Source: Methylophaga sp. (GTDB taxonomy: Bacteria; Pseudomonadota; Gammaproteobacteria; Nitrosococcales; Methylophagaceae). Taken from it: DNA of 8,945 nt. The stretch spans positions 1 to 8,945 of the forward strand of contig WTAY01000123.1 of NCBI GenBank assembly GCA_013139345.1, read 5' to 3'. The notes under the pieces are model-generated. The model was not told the origin of the DNA and did no database searches. It saw nothing but the letters and a program-made list of their open reading frames with translations. The translations under genes and the position numbers were made by a program. Below are positions 1-7,271 of the stretch, piece after piece. Numbering within the stretch: the first letter of the stretch is position 1; the number at the start of each line of letters is the position of its first letter.

Positions 1-14
1 ATTTAGATTGTCCC

Positions 15-88
15 CCTCATCCCAACCTTCTCCCTCAAGGGAGAAGGAGCTAAAACTCCCTCTCCTGTTGGAGAGGGTTGGGGTGAGG
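15..88. repeat. Compact multi-hairpin inverted repeat, REP/BIME-like
   Basis: An imperfect palindrome rich in CCCTC/GAGGG. The outer arms 15-27 and 76-88 pair over 13 bp with one G-T wobble. Inside are two hairpins, 28-35 with 38-45 (8 bp) and 58-65 with 70-77 (8 bp, TGTT loop), plus a short GGAG/CTCC pair (46-49 with 56-59). Together they could fold into a clover-like structure. The arrangement resembles dispersed intergenic repeats common in proteobacteria (REP/BIME or small MITE type). It lies downstream of the ilvD terminator and has no coding content. The other side is outside the window, so whether it acts as a terminator for a neighbouring gene cannot be judged. Only one copy is present here, so the repeat status rests on its form. 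Confidence 0.65.
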
Positions 89-147
89 AGATAAATTAAG
101 GGTTAATGGGGAAAACCTGCATCTTCATTGATAACGGGTATACATGC

Positions 148-178
148 AAAAAAAAGCCCCGACAAATATCGAGGCTTT
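148..178 (-). terminator. Rho-independent terminator of ilvD
   Basis: Read on the minus strand, a 10-bp stem (178-169 pairing with 162-153, one G-U wobble, core GCCTCGA/TCGGGGC) with a 6-base loop runs straight into a T tract (155-148 on the + strand is all A). It starts about 25 bases past the ilvD stop codon, the expected position for its intrinsic terminator. Confidence 0.88.
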
Positions 179-202
179 CAAATTCAATCTATCAACAATT
201 AA

Positions 203-2056
203 TTAACGACGTTTCAATTGTTCCAAATCACGTACCGCACCTTTTGAGGCTGATGTTGTTAATGCAGCATACGCTTGTAACGCTAAACTCACTTCACGCT
301 CACGACCAACGGGTGTCCAAGCATCATCACCTTTAGCTTCCATTGCCACGCGACGTTCTGCCAATACGTCATCTGACACATCAACTTTAATAATACGATT
401 AGGAATGTCGATAACAATGGTGTCACCTTCTTCAACCAAGCCGATATTACCGCCTTCTGCTGCTTCTGGTGAAGCATGACCAATTGATAAACCTGATGTA
501 CCACCGGAGAAGCGACCATCTGTTAATAGTGCACACGCTTTGCCTAGACCTTTAGCTTTTAGATAGCTCGTTGGGTACAACATTTCTTGCATACCCGGCC
601 CACCTTTAGGACCTTCATAGCGAATAAGCACCACATCACCAGCAACAATTTGTTCAGTCAAAATAGCTGTAACAGCATGATCTTGAGATTCAAAAATACG
701 TGCTGGACCCGAGAAGTTTAGGTTTGAGTCATCCACCCCTGCTGTTTTAACGATACAGCCTTCTAAGGCAATATTACCGAATAACACGGCTAAACCACCA
801 TCTTGGCTATAAGCATGTTCGATATCACGAATACAACCGTTTTCACGGTCAACATCCAAACTCGGCCAGCGTGTCGCCTGGCTAAAGGCTTCTTGTGTTG
901 GGATGCCGGCTGGACCTGCTAAATAACGTTGTTTTGCTACATCACTATCACCACGTACGATATCCCATTCTGCTAAAGCATCAGCCAGTGTTGCACTGTG
1001 AACTGTTGGTAGTTCGGTATGTAATAAATCACCTGCCGCAAGTTCTGCCAAGATGCTAAATACACCACCAGCACGATGAACATCTTCCATATGATATTCA
1101 GGTGTGGCTGGTGCAACTTTACATAGGTTCGGAATCTTACGAGACATTCGGTCGATATCATCCATCGTGAAATCAACCGCACCTTCATGTGCTGCGGCTA
1201 ATAAATGCAATACAGTGTTCGTTGAACCACCCATGGCAATATCTAATGCTGTCGCATTTTCAAAGGCGGCTTTAGTTGCAATTGAACGCGGCAAAGCTGA
1301 TTCATCATCTTGCTCGTAATAGCGTTTAGCCAAATCAACGATTGTACGGCCCGCTTCTAGGAATAATTCTTTTCGATCAGCATGCGTTGCTAATAAAGAG
1401 CCATTGCCTGGAAGTGACAAACCCAAGGCTTCTGTTAAACAATTCATTGAGTTCGCCGTAAACATACCTGAACATGAACCACAGGTTGGGCAGGCGCTAC
1501 GTTCAATTTGCTCTACTTCTTCATCACTGACATGCTCATCGGCCGCTTGTACCATAGCGTCAACTAAATCTAATTTGACCTCTTTGCCCGCAAGCTTAGT
1601 TTTACCGGCTTCCATTGGGCCACCAGATACAAAGATCACAGGAATATTTAATCGCAAAGATGCCATCAACATACCTGGGGTAATTTTGTCGCAGTTTGAA
1701 ATACACACAATCGCGTCAGCACAATGTGCATTCACCATATATTCAACCGAATCGGCAATGATGTCGCGAGAGGGCAAACTGTACAACATGCCGCCATGAC
1801 CCATTGCAATACCGTCATCAACAGCAATGGTATTAAATTCTTTCGCTACACCGCCCGCTTTTTCAATTTCACGCGCAACTAACTGACCCATATCTTTTAA
1901 ATGCACATGGCCAGGAACAAACTGTGTAAATGAGTTGGCAATGGCAATAATGGGTTTACTAAAGTCATCATCTTTCATGCCTGTTGCACGCCATAAGGCG
2001 CGAGCACCCGCCATATTACGGCCGGCGGTTGATGTTCTTGAACGATATTCAGGCAT
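203..2056 (-). CDS. ilvD: Dihydroxy-acid dehydratase
   Basis: Catalyses dehydration of 2,3-dihydroxy-isovalerate and 2,3-dihydroxy-3-methylvalerate to the 2-keto acids that precede valine, leucine and isoleucine; a cytoplasmic, homodimeric Fe-S enzyme. The 617 residues match the usual length of the long proteobacterial IlvD. Visible family hallmarks are D80-D81 (AVDDGIAMGHGGM), C122-D123-K124 (SNCDKITPGM), C195 within PTCGSCSGMFTANSMN, the LGLSLPGNGS block near 211-220 and GGSTNTVLHL near 277. The cysteines at 122 and 195 are the expected cluster ligands. The ATG at 2056 is favoured because the N-terminal PEYRSRTSTAGRNMAGARALW is typical and GGAG lies 8 bases upstream. It is transcribed alone: no other ilv gene is adjacent, and it ends at a strong hairpin terminator. 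The gene is intact and the assignment very secure. Confidence 0.98.
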   Translation of the reverse strand: MPEYRSRTSTAGRNMAGARALWRATGMKDDDFSKPIIAIANSFTQFVPGHVHLKDMGQLVAREIEKAGGVAKEFNTIAVDDGIAMGHGGMLYSLPSRDIIADSVEYMVNAHCADAIVCISNCDKITPGMLMASLRLNIPVIFVSGGPMEAGKTKLAGKEVKLDLVDAMVQAADEHVSDEEVEQIERSACPTCGSCSGMFTANSMNCLTEALGLSLPGNGSLLATHADRKELFLEAGRTIVDLAKRYYEQDDESALPRSIATKAAFENATALDIAMGGSTNTVLHLLAAAHEGAVDFTMDDIDRMSRKIPNLCKVAPATPEYHMEDVHRAGGVFSILAELAAGDLLHTELPTVHSATLADALAEWDIVRGDSDVAKQRYLAGPAGIPTQEAFSQATRWPSLDVDRENGCIRDIEHAYSQDGGLAVLFGNIALEGCIVKTAGVDDSNLNFSGPARIFESQDHAVTAILTEQIVAGDVVLIRYEGPKGGPGMQEMLYPTSYLKAKGLGKACALLTDGRFSGGTSGLSIGHASPEAAEGGNIGLVEEGDTIVIDIPNRIIKVDVSDDVLAERRVAMEAKGDDAWTPVGREREVSLALQAYAALTTSASKGAVRDLEQLKRR

Positions 2057-2084
2057 GTTGACTCTCCAAACTTATAGATTTTTT

Positions 2085-2104
2085 GTCTGCTTCTCTAAGC
2101 AAAC
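2085..2104 (-). promoter_or_regulatory. Hairpin in the ilvD 5' leader
   Basis: An 8-bp stem (2104-2097 with 2092-2085, one G-U wobble) closed by a 4-base loop lies about 28 bases upstream of the ilvD start. On the minus strand it is followed by AAAAAA, not T, so it is not an intrinsic terminator. It could stabilise the message or bind a regulator. I see no leader peptide rich in Ile/Val/Leu codons, so classical attenuation is not supported. Confidence 0.35.
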
Positions 2105-2173
2105 GGCAATATTTGATCTTTTAAATTTTACACTAAATTGCAAGACGGCTCTGACTAGGATAAAAAGAGCGGT

Positions 2174-3487
2174 ATGAAAACAACAAATGACGACCTTATA
2201 TCTGTAAATAATGCCACTACAACCAGTTGGTTTCGCGCTGCTGCACCTTATATTCATGCTCACCGAGGATCAACGTTTGTTATTGCTTTTGATGGTGAAA
2301 CAATCGCATCAACTCACTTTGATAATTTGATTCACGATCTCGCCTTATTAAATAGTCTAGGTATCCGCTTAGTATTGATTTATGGCGCTAGGCCTCAGAT
2401 TGAACAACAATGCAACACCCATAATATCGCTGTCAATTATCATCAAGGACTGCGAATTACGGATGATGCTAGCCTTAAAATCGCCAAGTCTGTTATCGGA
2501 AAATTACGTCTGGATATTGAAGCAAAACTATCCTTTAGCTTGCCCCATACCCCAATGGCAGATGCCCGTATTCGTTGTACCAGTGGTAATTTAGTTGCTG
2601 CGCAACCTGTCGGCATTAAAGATGGAGTAGATCTTGAACATACCGGTGAAGTTCGTCGCATTGATACCCACGGTATTGAGCAACAATTAGAGCAAGGAAA
2701 TATTGTTTTGCTACCGCCTTTAGGCTATTCGCCTACCGGCGAAATATTCAACTTATCTGCTGAAGCGATTGCAACGGCAACGGCATCAGCACTGACTGCT
2801 GATAAGCTGATTTTAATTGGGAACACTCAACAATTAGCACGGGAATTAACTGTAGAGCAAGCATCCAAGGTGCTCAAAGGCTCATCCAACGAGCAACATC
2901 ATTCACTTAGTGCGGCGGTCAAAGCCTGTAATGCAGGTGTACAACGTGTTCACTTATTAGATCGCTCAATTGATGGTGCTTTATTACAGGAATTGTTCAG
3001 CCGTGATGGTGCAGGCACATTGGTAAGTGCGGGCTCTTTTGAAACAATTCGCCAAGCAACAATTGATGATGTTGGTGGAATATTAGAACTGATCCAACCG
3101 CTAGAAGATAACGGTACATTAGTTAAACGTTCTCGTGAACACTTAGAAATCGAGATCGCTCACTTTACCGTGATGGAACGTGATGGTGCTGTCGTTGCCT
3201 GCGCTTCGCTTTACCCTTACCCTGAGAATCACGTAGGTGAACTCGCTTGCCTTGCTGTTTCATCAGGCTACCAAAGCAAAGGGCGTGGCAAACAATTATT
3301 ATCGGCGATAGAGCAACAGGCCGTATCACGCGATCTCACTAGTTTATGTGTGCTCACGACACAAACAGCCCATTGGTTTATTGAACATGGCTTTACGTCC
3401 GCTGAGATAAATGAATTGCCGGTAAAAAAACAGCGTCTCTACAACTATCAACGTAATGCCAAAGTATTTAGTAAAGTCTTAGCTTAG
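2174..3487 (+). CDS. argA: Amino-acid N-acetyltransferase (N-acetylglutamate synthase)
   Basis: Makes N-acetyl-L-glutamate from glutamate and acetyl-CoA, the first step of arginine synthesis. The protein is the classical two-domain form of about 440 residues (437 here). The N-terminal amino-acid-kinase fold (about 20-285) normally carries arginine feedback control and shows GARPQIEQ at 71-78 and FSRDGAGTL at 275-283. A C-terminal GNAT domain follows (about 290-437), with the acetyl-CoA loop YQSKGRGKQLL at 366-376 preceded by ELACLAV. The ATG is preceded by a weak AAGAG about 5 bases upstream. The N-terminus runs about 15 residues ahead of the conserved SWFRAAAPYIHAHRG block, and no better internal start is seen. 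It stands divergent to ilvD with a 117-base gap and converges on rppH with a 4-base overlap. No convincing ArgR box was found upstream by eye. Confidence 0.97.
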   Translation: MKTTNDDLISVNNATTTSWFRAAAPYIHAHRGSTFVIAFDGETIASTHFDNLIHDLALLNSLGIRLVLIYGARPQIEQQCNTHNIAVNYHQGLRITDDASLKIAKSVIGKLRLDIEAKLSFSLPHTPMADARIRCTSGNLVAAQPVGIKDGVDLEHTGEVRRIDTHGIEQQLEQGNIVLLPPLGYSPTGEIFNLSAEAIATATASALTADKLILIGNTQQLARELTVEQASKVLKGSSNEQHHSLSAAVKACNAGVQRVHLLDRSIDGALLQELFSRDGAGTLVSAGSFETIRQATIDDVGGILELIQPLEDNGTLVKRSREHLEIEIAHFTVMERDGAVVACASLYPYPENHVGELACLAVSSGYQSKGRGKQLLSAIEQQAVSRDLTSLCVLTTQTAHWFIEHGFTSAEINELPVKKQRLYNYQRNAKVFSKVLA

Positions 3488-3993
3488 CCCTTACGCTGAC
3501 TATCGACCCGCTTTTTATATTCTGGGAATAAAATAGGTGCTAATTCATGTAGTGCTTTTTCATACACGCGACGTTTGAAAAATACGATTTCTTTTGCTGG
3601 CATCCAATAATCAACCCAGCGCCAATCATCAAACTCGGGTTTTTCATATTGGTCTAAGCGTACATTGTCTTCTTCAGCAATCAATCGCAATAAGAACCAA
3701 CGTTGCTTTTGTCCAATGCAAAGCGGCTTATTACCAAAACGTAAATAGCGTTTTGGCAAACGGTAACGTAACCAGTCTTGAGTCATCCCCAATACTTCAA
3801 CATGTTCTGGGCCTAGGCCAACCTCTTCCATCAATTCTCGATAAACAGCTTCTTCCGCCGTTTCATCAGGCTTAATTCCACCTTGTGGAAACTGCCACGA
3901 GTCATGTTGTGCTCGTTGCGCCCAAAGCACTTGGTTCTCATTATTGCAGAGAATAATCCCTACGTTTGGTCTGAAACCATCTTTATCTATCAC
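3484..3993 (-). CDS. rppH: RNA pyrophosphohydrolase (Nudix)
   Basis: Converts the 5'-triphosphate of primary transcripts to a monophosphate, which triggers 5'-end-dependent mRNA decay by RNase E. The 169 residues fit the family. The N-terminal IDKDGFRPNVGIILCN is diagnostic, and the Nudix box lies at 38-60 (G38-x5-E44-x7-R52-E53-L-x-E56-E57-x-G59-L60), with the glutamates that bind the divalent metal all present. QFPQGGIKPDE and the downstream WRWVDYW and FFKRRVYEKAL segments also match RppH. The start is GTG at 3993-3991, set by the family N-terminus, with an AAGAGA-type ribosome binding site about 8 bases upstream. Unlike many gammaproteobacteria, no ptsP gene follows: the stop overlaps the argA stop on the other strand (shared TTAG, 3484-3487). 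Upstream it is divergent from the HAD phosphatase gene. Confidence 0.96.
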   Translation of the reverse strand: MIDKDGFRPNVGIILCNNENQVLWAQRAQHDSWQFPQGGIKPDETAEEAVYRELMEEVGLGPEHVEVLGMTQDWLRYRLPKRYLRFGNKPLCIGQKQRWFLLRLIAEEDNVRLDQYEKPEFDDWRWVDYWMPAKEIVFFKRRVYEKALHELAPILFPEYKKRVDSQRKG

Positions 3994-4006
3994 AACTCTA
4001 TCTCTT

Positions 4007-4041
4007 GTTACTGCTCAACTTAAAAAGCTACACGTAGTAAC
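4007..4041. promoter_or_regulatory. Inverted repeat between rppH and the HAD gene
   Basis: GTTACT (4007-4012) and AGTAAC (4036-4041) form 6-bp inverted arms about 23 bases apart, with a smaller CTAC/GTAG pair inside the right part. It lies in the divergent gap where both promoters must be. The spacing is consistent with two DNA-binding half-sites, but the arms are short and chance is possible. A -10-like CATAAT follows at 4044-4049 on the + strand. Confidence 0.2.
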
Positions 4042-4156
4042 GACATAATTTCTCAATACAGACTAGATTAGAGAAAGCACTCGCGGTATGCAAACCATTT
4101 CTCTTACTCATAGTAGAATAGAGCAACTTTCTTTTGATATAGTTGAAGTTAACAAT

Positions 4157-4813
4157 ATGGCTCTCGCAATCTTTGATTTAGATAACACCCTACTTGGCGG
4201 TGATAGTGACTACTTATGGGGAGAGTTCCTCGTTGAAAATAATATCGTTGATGCAGCGTCTTATCAGCGGGGAAATCAGGACTTTTACGATCAATATCTT
4301 GCAGGAACTATGGATATTTTTGAGTTCTCGGCGTTTCAATTTAAGCCGCTGGCTGATAATTCTATCGCCGATCTTACTCGTTGGCGTGAGCAGTATTTAG
4401 CAGAAAAAATAAATCCTATTATGCTACCCGCCGCTCGCGAGCTAATTGCTAAACATCAACAGCAAGGTGATACCTTATTAATTATCACCGCAACAAACAG
4501 TTTTATTACTTCGCCGATTGCAAAAGCATTAAATATTCCCCACTTGATTGCTACTGAGGCTGAGATGATTGAGGGTAAATATACCGGTAAAGTTGCAGGC
4601 ACCCCCTCTTACCAACAAGGTAAAGTAACACGTCTAAATGAGTGGCTTGTAGAGCAAAAACTCACCTTAGAGGGTAGTTATTTTTATAGTGACTCTCATA
4701 ATGATTTACCACTATTAAACTTGGTTGAACATCCTGTGGCTGTTGATGCAGATTCTAAATTGCATGCGGTTGCAAAACAACAAGGCTGGAAAATTCTCAG
4801 CTTACGAAAATGA
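4157..4813 (+). CDS. HAD superfamily subfamily IB phosphatase
   Basis: A cytoplasmic phosphomonoesterase-type HAD hydrolase related to SerB-like enzymes. With the start at 4157 it has 218 residues, typical for this subfamily. Motif I is AIFDLDNTLLGGDS, with nucleophile D7 and acid/base D9; motif II is LLIITAT with T111; motif III is K156 in QQGKVTRL; motif IV is YSDSHNDLPLL with D179 and D183. A helical cap (about 20-85) fits class IB. An in-frame ATG at 4088 would add 23 residues lacking HAD features. I prefer 4157 because the family usually starts with M-A-L-A-I-F-D-L-D directly, although its ribosome binding site (GAAG) is weak. It sits divergent to rppH; from memory a homologous pair is also adjacent in pseudomonads, where a related protein has been discussed as a histidinol-phosphatase. 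The substrate here cannot be read from the sequence. Confidence 0.9.
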   Translation: MALAIFDLDNTLLGGDSDYLWGEFLVENNIVDAASYQRGNQDFYDQYLAGTMDIFEFSAFQFKPLADNSIADLTRWREQYLAEKINPIMLPAARELIAKHQQQGDTLLIITATNSFITSPIAKALNIPHLIATEAEMIEGKYTGKVAGTPSYQQGKVTRLNEWLVEQKLTLEGSYFYSDSHNDLPLLNLVEHPVAVDADSKLHAVAKQQGWKILSLRK

Positions 4814-5021
4814 GACCATTACATAATTCAATTACAATGTATGAAACGCATAAAACAGCACCTTTTTCATCCAAAAATTCGGTAAAGAGCTAGCTATTCT
4901 TCTCCTTTTTGAATAAAAAATGCACTATTTCCTACATTCCATAAATCGCATCTGAGTTATGTAAAGGTCTCAATAAATTGGTACAATTACCCGTTTATAT
5001 AATTAAGATCGGGCCAGCATT
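4814..5021. other. Intergenic region before gatB
   Basis: This 208-base, AT-rich stretch has no convincing ORF on either strand and no clear intrinsic terminator for the HAD gene. It does not contain gatA or gatC, which precede gatB in many bacteria. Its 3' end carries the likely gatB promoter. Confidence 0.6.
4978..5003 (+). promoter_or_regulatory. Candidate gatB promoter
   Basis: A perfect -10 hexamer TATAAT at 4998-5003 lies 18 bases before the gatB start. A partial -35, TTGGTA at 4978-4983, is present but with only 14 bases between the boxes, which is short. Transcription would begin near 5010, giving a leader of about a dozen bases. This supports gatB having its own promoter. Confidence 0.4.
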
Positions 5022-6464
5022 ATGGAATGGGAAGTTGTTATTGGGTTAGAAATTCACGCCCAACTCGCCGCCAAAACTAAGATTTTCTCTAGCGCATCGA
5101 CAGCATACGGTGCCGAGCCGAATACTCAGGCATGCGCCGTAGATTTGGGCTTGCCCGGTGTTTTACCTGTGCTTAATCAAGAAGCGGTCAAAATGGCCAT
5201 TAAATTTGGTTTAGCCATTGGTGCCGATCTCCCTCCTCGTTCTGTTTTTGCCCGTAAGAACTACTTTTACCCTGATTTACCAAAAGGCTATCAAATAAGT
5301 CAGTTTGAACTACCCATTGTCGGTCAAGGGAAACTTTCGATTGAACTTGAAGATGGCTCAGAAAAGATCGTTGGCATTACTCGCGCTCATCTAGAAGAAG
5401 ATGCCGGAAAATCGATGCATGGTGACTTCCAAGGCCAAACTGGTGTTGATTTGAACCGTGCAGGCACACCACTATTAGAAATCGTGTCTGATCCTGATAT
5501 GAGTAGCGCGAAAGAAGCGGTTGCCTATATGAAAAAGATTCACTCTTTAGTGCAATACCTTGAGATTTGTGACGGCAATATGCAGGAAGGGTCATTCCGC
5601 TGTGACTCCAATGTGTCCGTTCGCCCTAAAGGTCAAAAAGAATTAGGTACCCGTGCCGAATTAAAAAACATTAACTCATTCCGTAATGTTGAACGTGCCA
5701 TCAATATCGAAATTGAACGCCAAATTGAGCTGATTGAAGATGGCGGTACCGTCGTTCAAGAAACACGTTTGTATGATGCCGACAAAAATGAAACACGCTC
5801 AATGCGTAGTAAAGAAGAAGCAAATGATTATCGCTACTTCCCTGATCCCGACCTACTACCGGTTGTTCTCGATCCGGAAATGATTGAACAAATCCGAGCT
5901 ACATTGCCCGAATTACCAAATGCTAAACGCGATCGTTTTGTTGCAGATATGAGCTTGTCACTTTATGACGCATCTGTATTAACAAGCAGTCGTGAATTAG
6001 CCAATTATTTTGAAGCAGTGTTAAAGGCATCTGACAATAAAGATCCAAAACTCTGTGCCAACTGGATTATTACTCAACTCTTAGGGGCCTTGAATAAAGC
6101 AGGCTTAGAAATAACAACCTCACCGATTAGCGCCGCACAATTAGGTGGATTATTGACTCGTATTAGCGACAACACCATCTCTGGCAAAATTGCTAAACAA
6201 ATCTTTGATGTTTTATGGACTGGCGAAGGTGATGATGCCGATAGTATTATCGAAGAGAAAGGCCTAAAACAAGTTACCGATTCAGGAGCCATTGAAGCGA
6301 TTGTCGATGAAGTGATTGCCAATAATGCAGACCAAGCAGAGCAGTATCGTGCAGGTAAAGAACAGTTATTAGGTTTCTTCGTGGGTCAAGTAATGAAAGC
6401 CTCACGAGGCAAAGCTAATCCAGCTCAAGTAAATGATATCTTGAAAGCTAAATTAGCAGGCTAA
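5022..6464 (+). CDS. gatB: Aspartyl/glutamyl-tRNA(Asn/Gln) amidotransferase subunit B
   Basis: Subunit B of GatCAB, which phosphorylates and then amidates misacylated Glu-tRNA(Gln) and/or Asp-tRNA(Asn), using ammonia delivered from GatA. It has 480 residues, normal for the family. The N-terminal WEVVIGLEIHAQL, the GLPGVLPVLN block (43-52) and FYPDLPKGYQISQ (82-94) are characteristic. The PROSITE-type signature [LIVM]-D-x-N-R-x-G-x-P-L-x-E is present at 142-153 (V-D-L-N-R-A-G-T-P-L-L-E). A helical segment and the tRNA-binding YqeY-like tail (about 330-478, ending KASRGKANPAQVNDILK) complete it. The ATG at 5022 is fixed by the conserved N-terminus; a strong ribosome binding site is not obvious. 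Its partners gatA and gatC are not adjacent on either side, so they must be encoded elsewhere. Transcription ends at the hairpin 6487-6524. Confidence 0.97.
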   Translation: MEWEVVIGLEIHAQLAAKTKIFSSASTAYGAEPNTQACAVDLGLPGVLPVLNQEAVKMAIKFGLAIGADLPPRSVFARKNYFYPDLPKGYQISQFELPIVGQGKLSIELEDGSEKIVGITRAHLEEDAGKSMHGDFQGQTGVDLNRAGTPLLEIVSDPDMSSAKEAVAYMKKIHSLVQYLEICDGNMQEGSFRCDSNVSVRPKGQKELGTRAELKNINSFRNVERAINIEIERQIELIEDGGTVVQETRLYDADKNETRSMRSKEEANDYRYFPDPDLLPVVLDPEMIEQIRATLPELPNAKRDRFVADMSLSLYDASVLTSSRELANYFEAVLKASDNKDPKLCANWIITQLLGALNKAGLEITTSPISAAQLGGLLTRISDNTISGKIAKQIFDVLWTGEGDDADSIIEEKGLKQVTDSGAIEAIVDEVIANNADQAEQYRAGKEQLLGFFVGQVMKASRGKANPAQVNDILKAKLAG

Positions 6465-6486
6465 GTTTTCGTAATTTCAGGCCATA

Positions 6487-6524
6487 AAAAAAGGCTGTAT
6501 TCAGTAATGAATACAGCCTTTTTT
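6487..6524. terminator. Bidirectional intrinsic terminator, gatB / DUF1097 gene
   Basis: A perfect 17-bp stem (6487-6503 with 6508-6524) has a GTAA loop; six A's on the left arm and six T's on the right arm make it work in both directions. It lies 22 bases past the gatB stop and 21 bases past the end of the convergent DUF1097 gene, so it probably terminates both. Confidence 0.93.
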
Positions 6525-6545
6525 GTTCTACTTAGAATCTAGTAA

Positions 6546-7061
6546 TTAGTCACCAGAAATCATTGCAGCTACTTTACCTGACACCATACCGAATACAGCA
6601 CCAACAATAATTGACAATGCAACAACTACAACAGGATTTGTTGTGTCCATATTTAATGTGCTTCCTGCCGCTGATAAATCAGCATTAGCATGAATTGCGT
6701 ATGCTGCTGTTGCTGCATAACCATATACCGCTGATGGGATAACAGAGAAAGCAGGAATTGAAGCCCCCATAACAAGAGCAAATACAGTGACACCGACCCA
6801 AACTGCTGCATTTACAGCTAATGAAGTTCCCTCACCTAAGCCCACTTTTGTAATTAAAGCAAAAGCAACACCCGCAAGAACTGAACCAAAGATACTACAT
6901 ACAATCGTATTTTTTAATGCTGCATTATCAGCACCATTGTGGAAGTACTGACCCCAACCAATAAAAATAGCCCAAATTGTAACAAATCATGCTAATGGGC
7001 TAAGTGCAAGCCATGTTGCTAAACCACCTAAACCACCAATACTCAATGCTAATGCAAACAT
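6546..7061 (-). pseudogene. DUF1097 membrane protein gene interrupted by an in-frame TGA
   Basis: Read from the ATG at 7061, preceded by an AGAGAGAG ribosome binding site, one frame continues for 171 codons to the stop at 6546. Only codon 25 (6989-6987) is a stop, TGA. The product would be a very hydrophobic inner-membrane protein with helices near 4-23, 27-42, 52-71, 78-100, 105-122 and 141-167. The layout and motifs such as VIPSAVYGYAATAAYA match DUF1097 (E. coli YcdZ type, function unknown), as far as I recall the family. Sequence on both sides of the TGA fits the family in the same frame, so this looks like a point change; TGG (Trp) to TGA is the simplest origin. The 99-codon remainder starting at a GTG (6845) would lack the first helices and is unlikely to be a real start. 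Alternatives are a sequencing error or readthrough. The gene is convergent with gatB. Confidence 0.75.
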
Positions 7062-7162
7062 AATTCTCTCTCTATATTATCTTACAAAGTAAAATATCTG
7101 AGCTTTCAATAAATTGCTTGGTCTTATTATTTTTATCTCTATACTGAAAACGCGAATATTTA

Positions 7163-7182
7163 AGTTCGGCTTATTCCGAACT
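7163..7182. promoter_or_regulatory. Perfect inverted repeat upstream of the DUF1097 gene
   Basis: AGTTCGG (7163-7169) and CCGAACT (7176-7182) form perfect 7-bp arms around a 6-base spacer, about 100 bases upstream of the DUF1097 start. There is no T tract on either side, so it is not an intrinsic terminator. Size and symmetry suit a dimeric regulator operator, or a hairpin in a leader RNA. Confidence 0.45.
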
Positions 7183-7241
7183 CAAGCAGTAATAAAACAT
7201 ACTTTTATTTAACTTACAATCTCTAATTCAATCTCAAGTAG

Positions 7242-7271
7242 CTAACAATTAGGAAGCGCTAATGTAGTTAG
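7242..7271. promoter_or_regulatory. Nested inverted repeat upstream of the small ORF/FIST pair
   Basis: CTAAC (7242-7246) pairs with GTTAG (7267-7271), and inside it ATTAG (7248-7252) pairs with CTAAT (7259-7263) around a 6-base loop. The strands are offset by a small internal loop. It is a candidate operator or RNA hairpin about 90 bases before the 51-codon ORF. It is AT-rich and short, so chance symmetry is possible. Confidence 0.3.

Noticed and set aside
106..336. 76-codon + strand ORF overlapping the 3' end of ilvD
   Set aside because: It runs through the ilvD terminator and antisense to ilvD coding sequence, and its composition shows no protein family features.
1404..1799. 131-codon + strand ORF inside ilvD
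   Set aside because: It is entirely antisense to the highly conserved ilvD core, is a codon-bias shadow, and has no ribosome binding site or recognisable domain.
2072..2263. 63-codon minus-strand ORF across the ilvD/argA gap
   Set aside because: It overlaps the ilvD promoter region and the argA start on the other strand, with no family resemblance.
3594..3875. 93-codon + strand ORF opposite rppH
   Set aside because: It lies opposite the RppH catalytic core, is explained by the rppH reading frame and has no recognisable protein features.
6987..6989. TGA in the DUF1097 gene as a selenocysteine codon
   Set aside because: No clear SECIS-like hairpin is seen just after the TGA, the position is in a membrane segment, and DUF1097 is not known to me as a selenoprotein family. 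A point mutation or read error is simpler.
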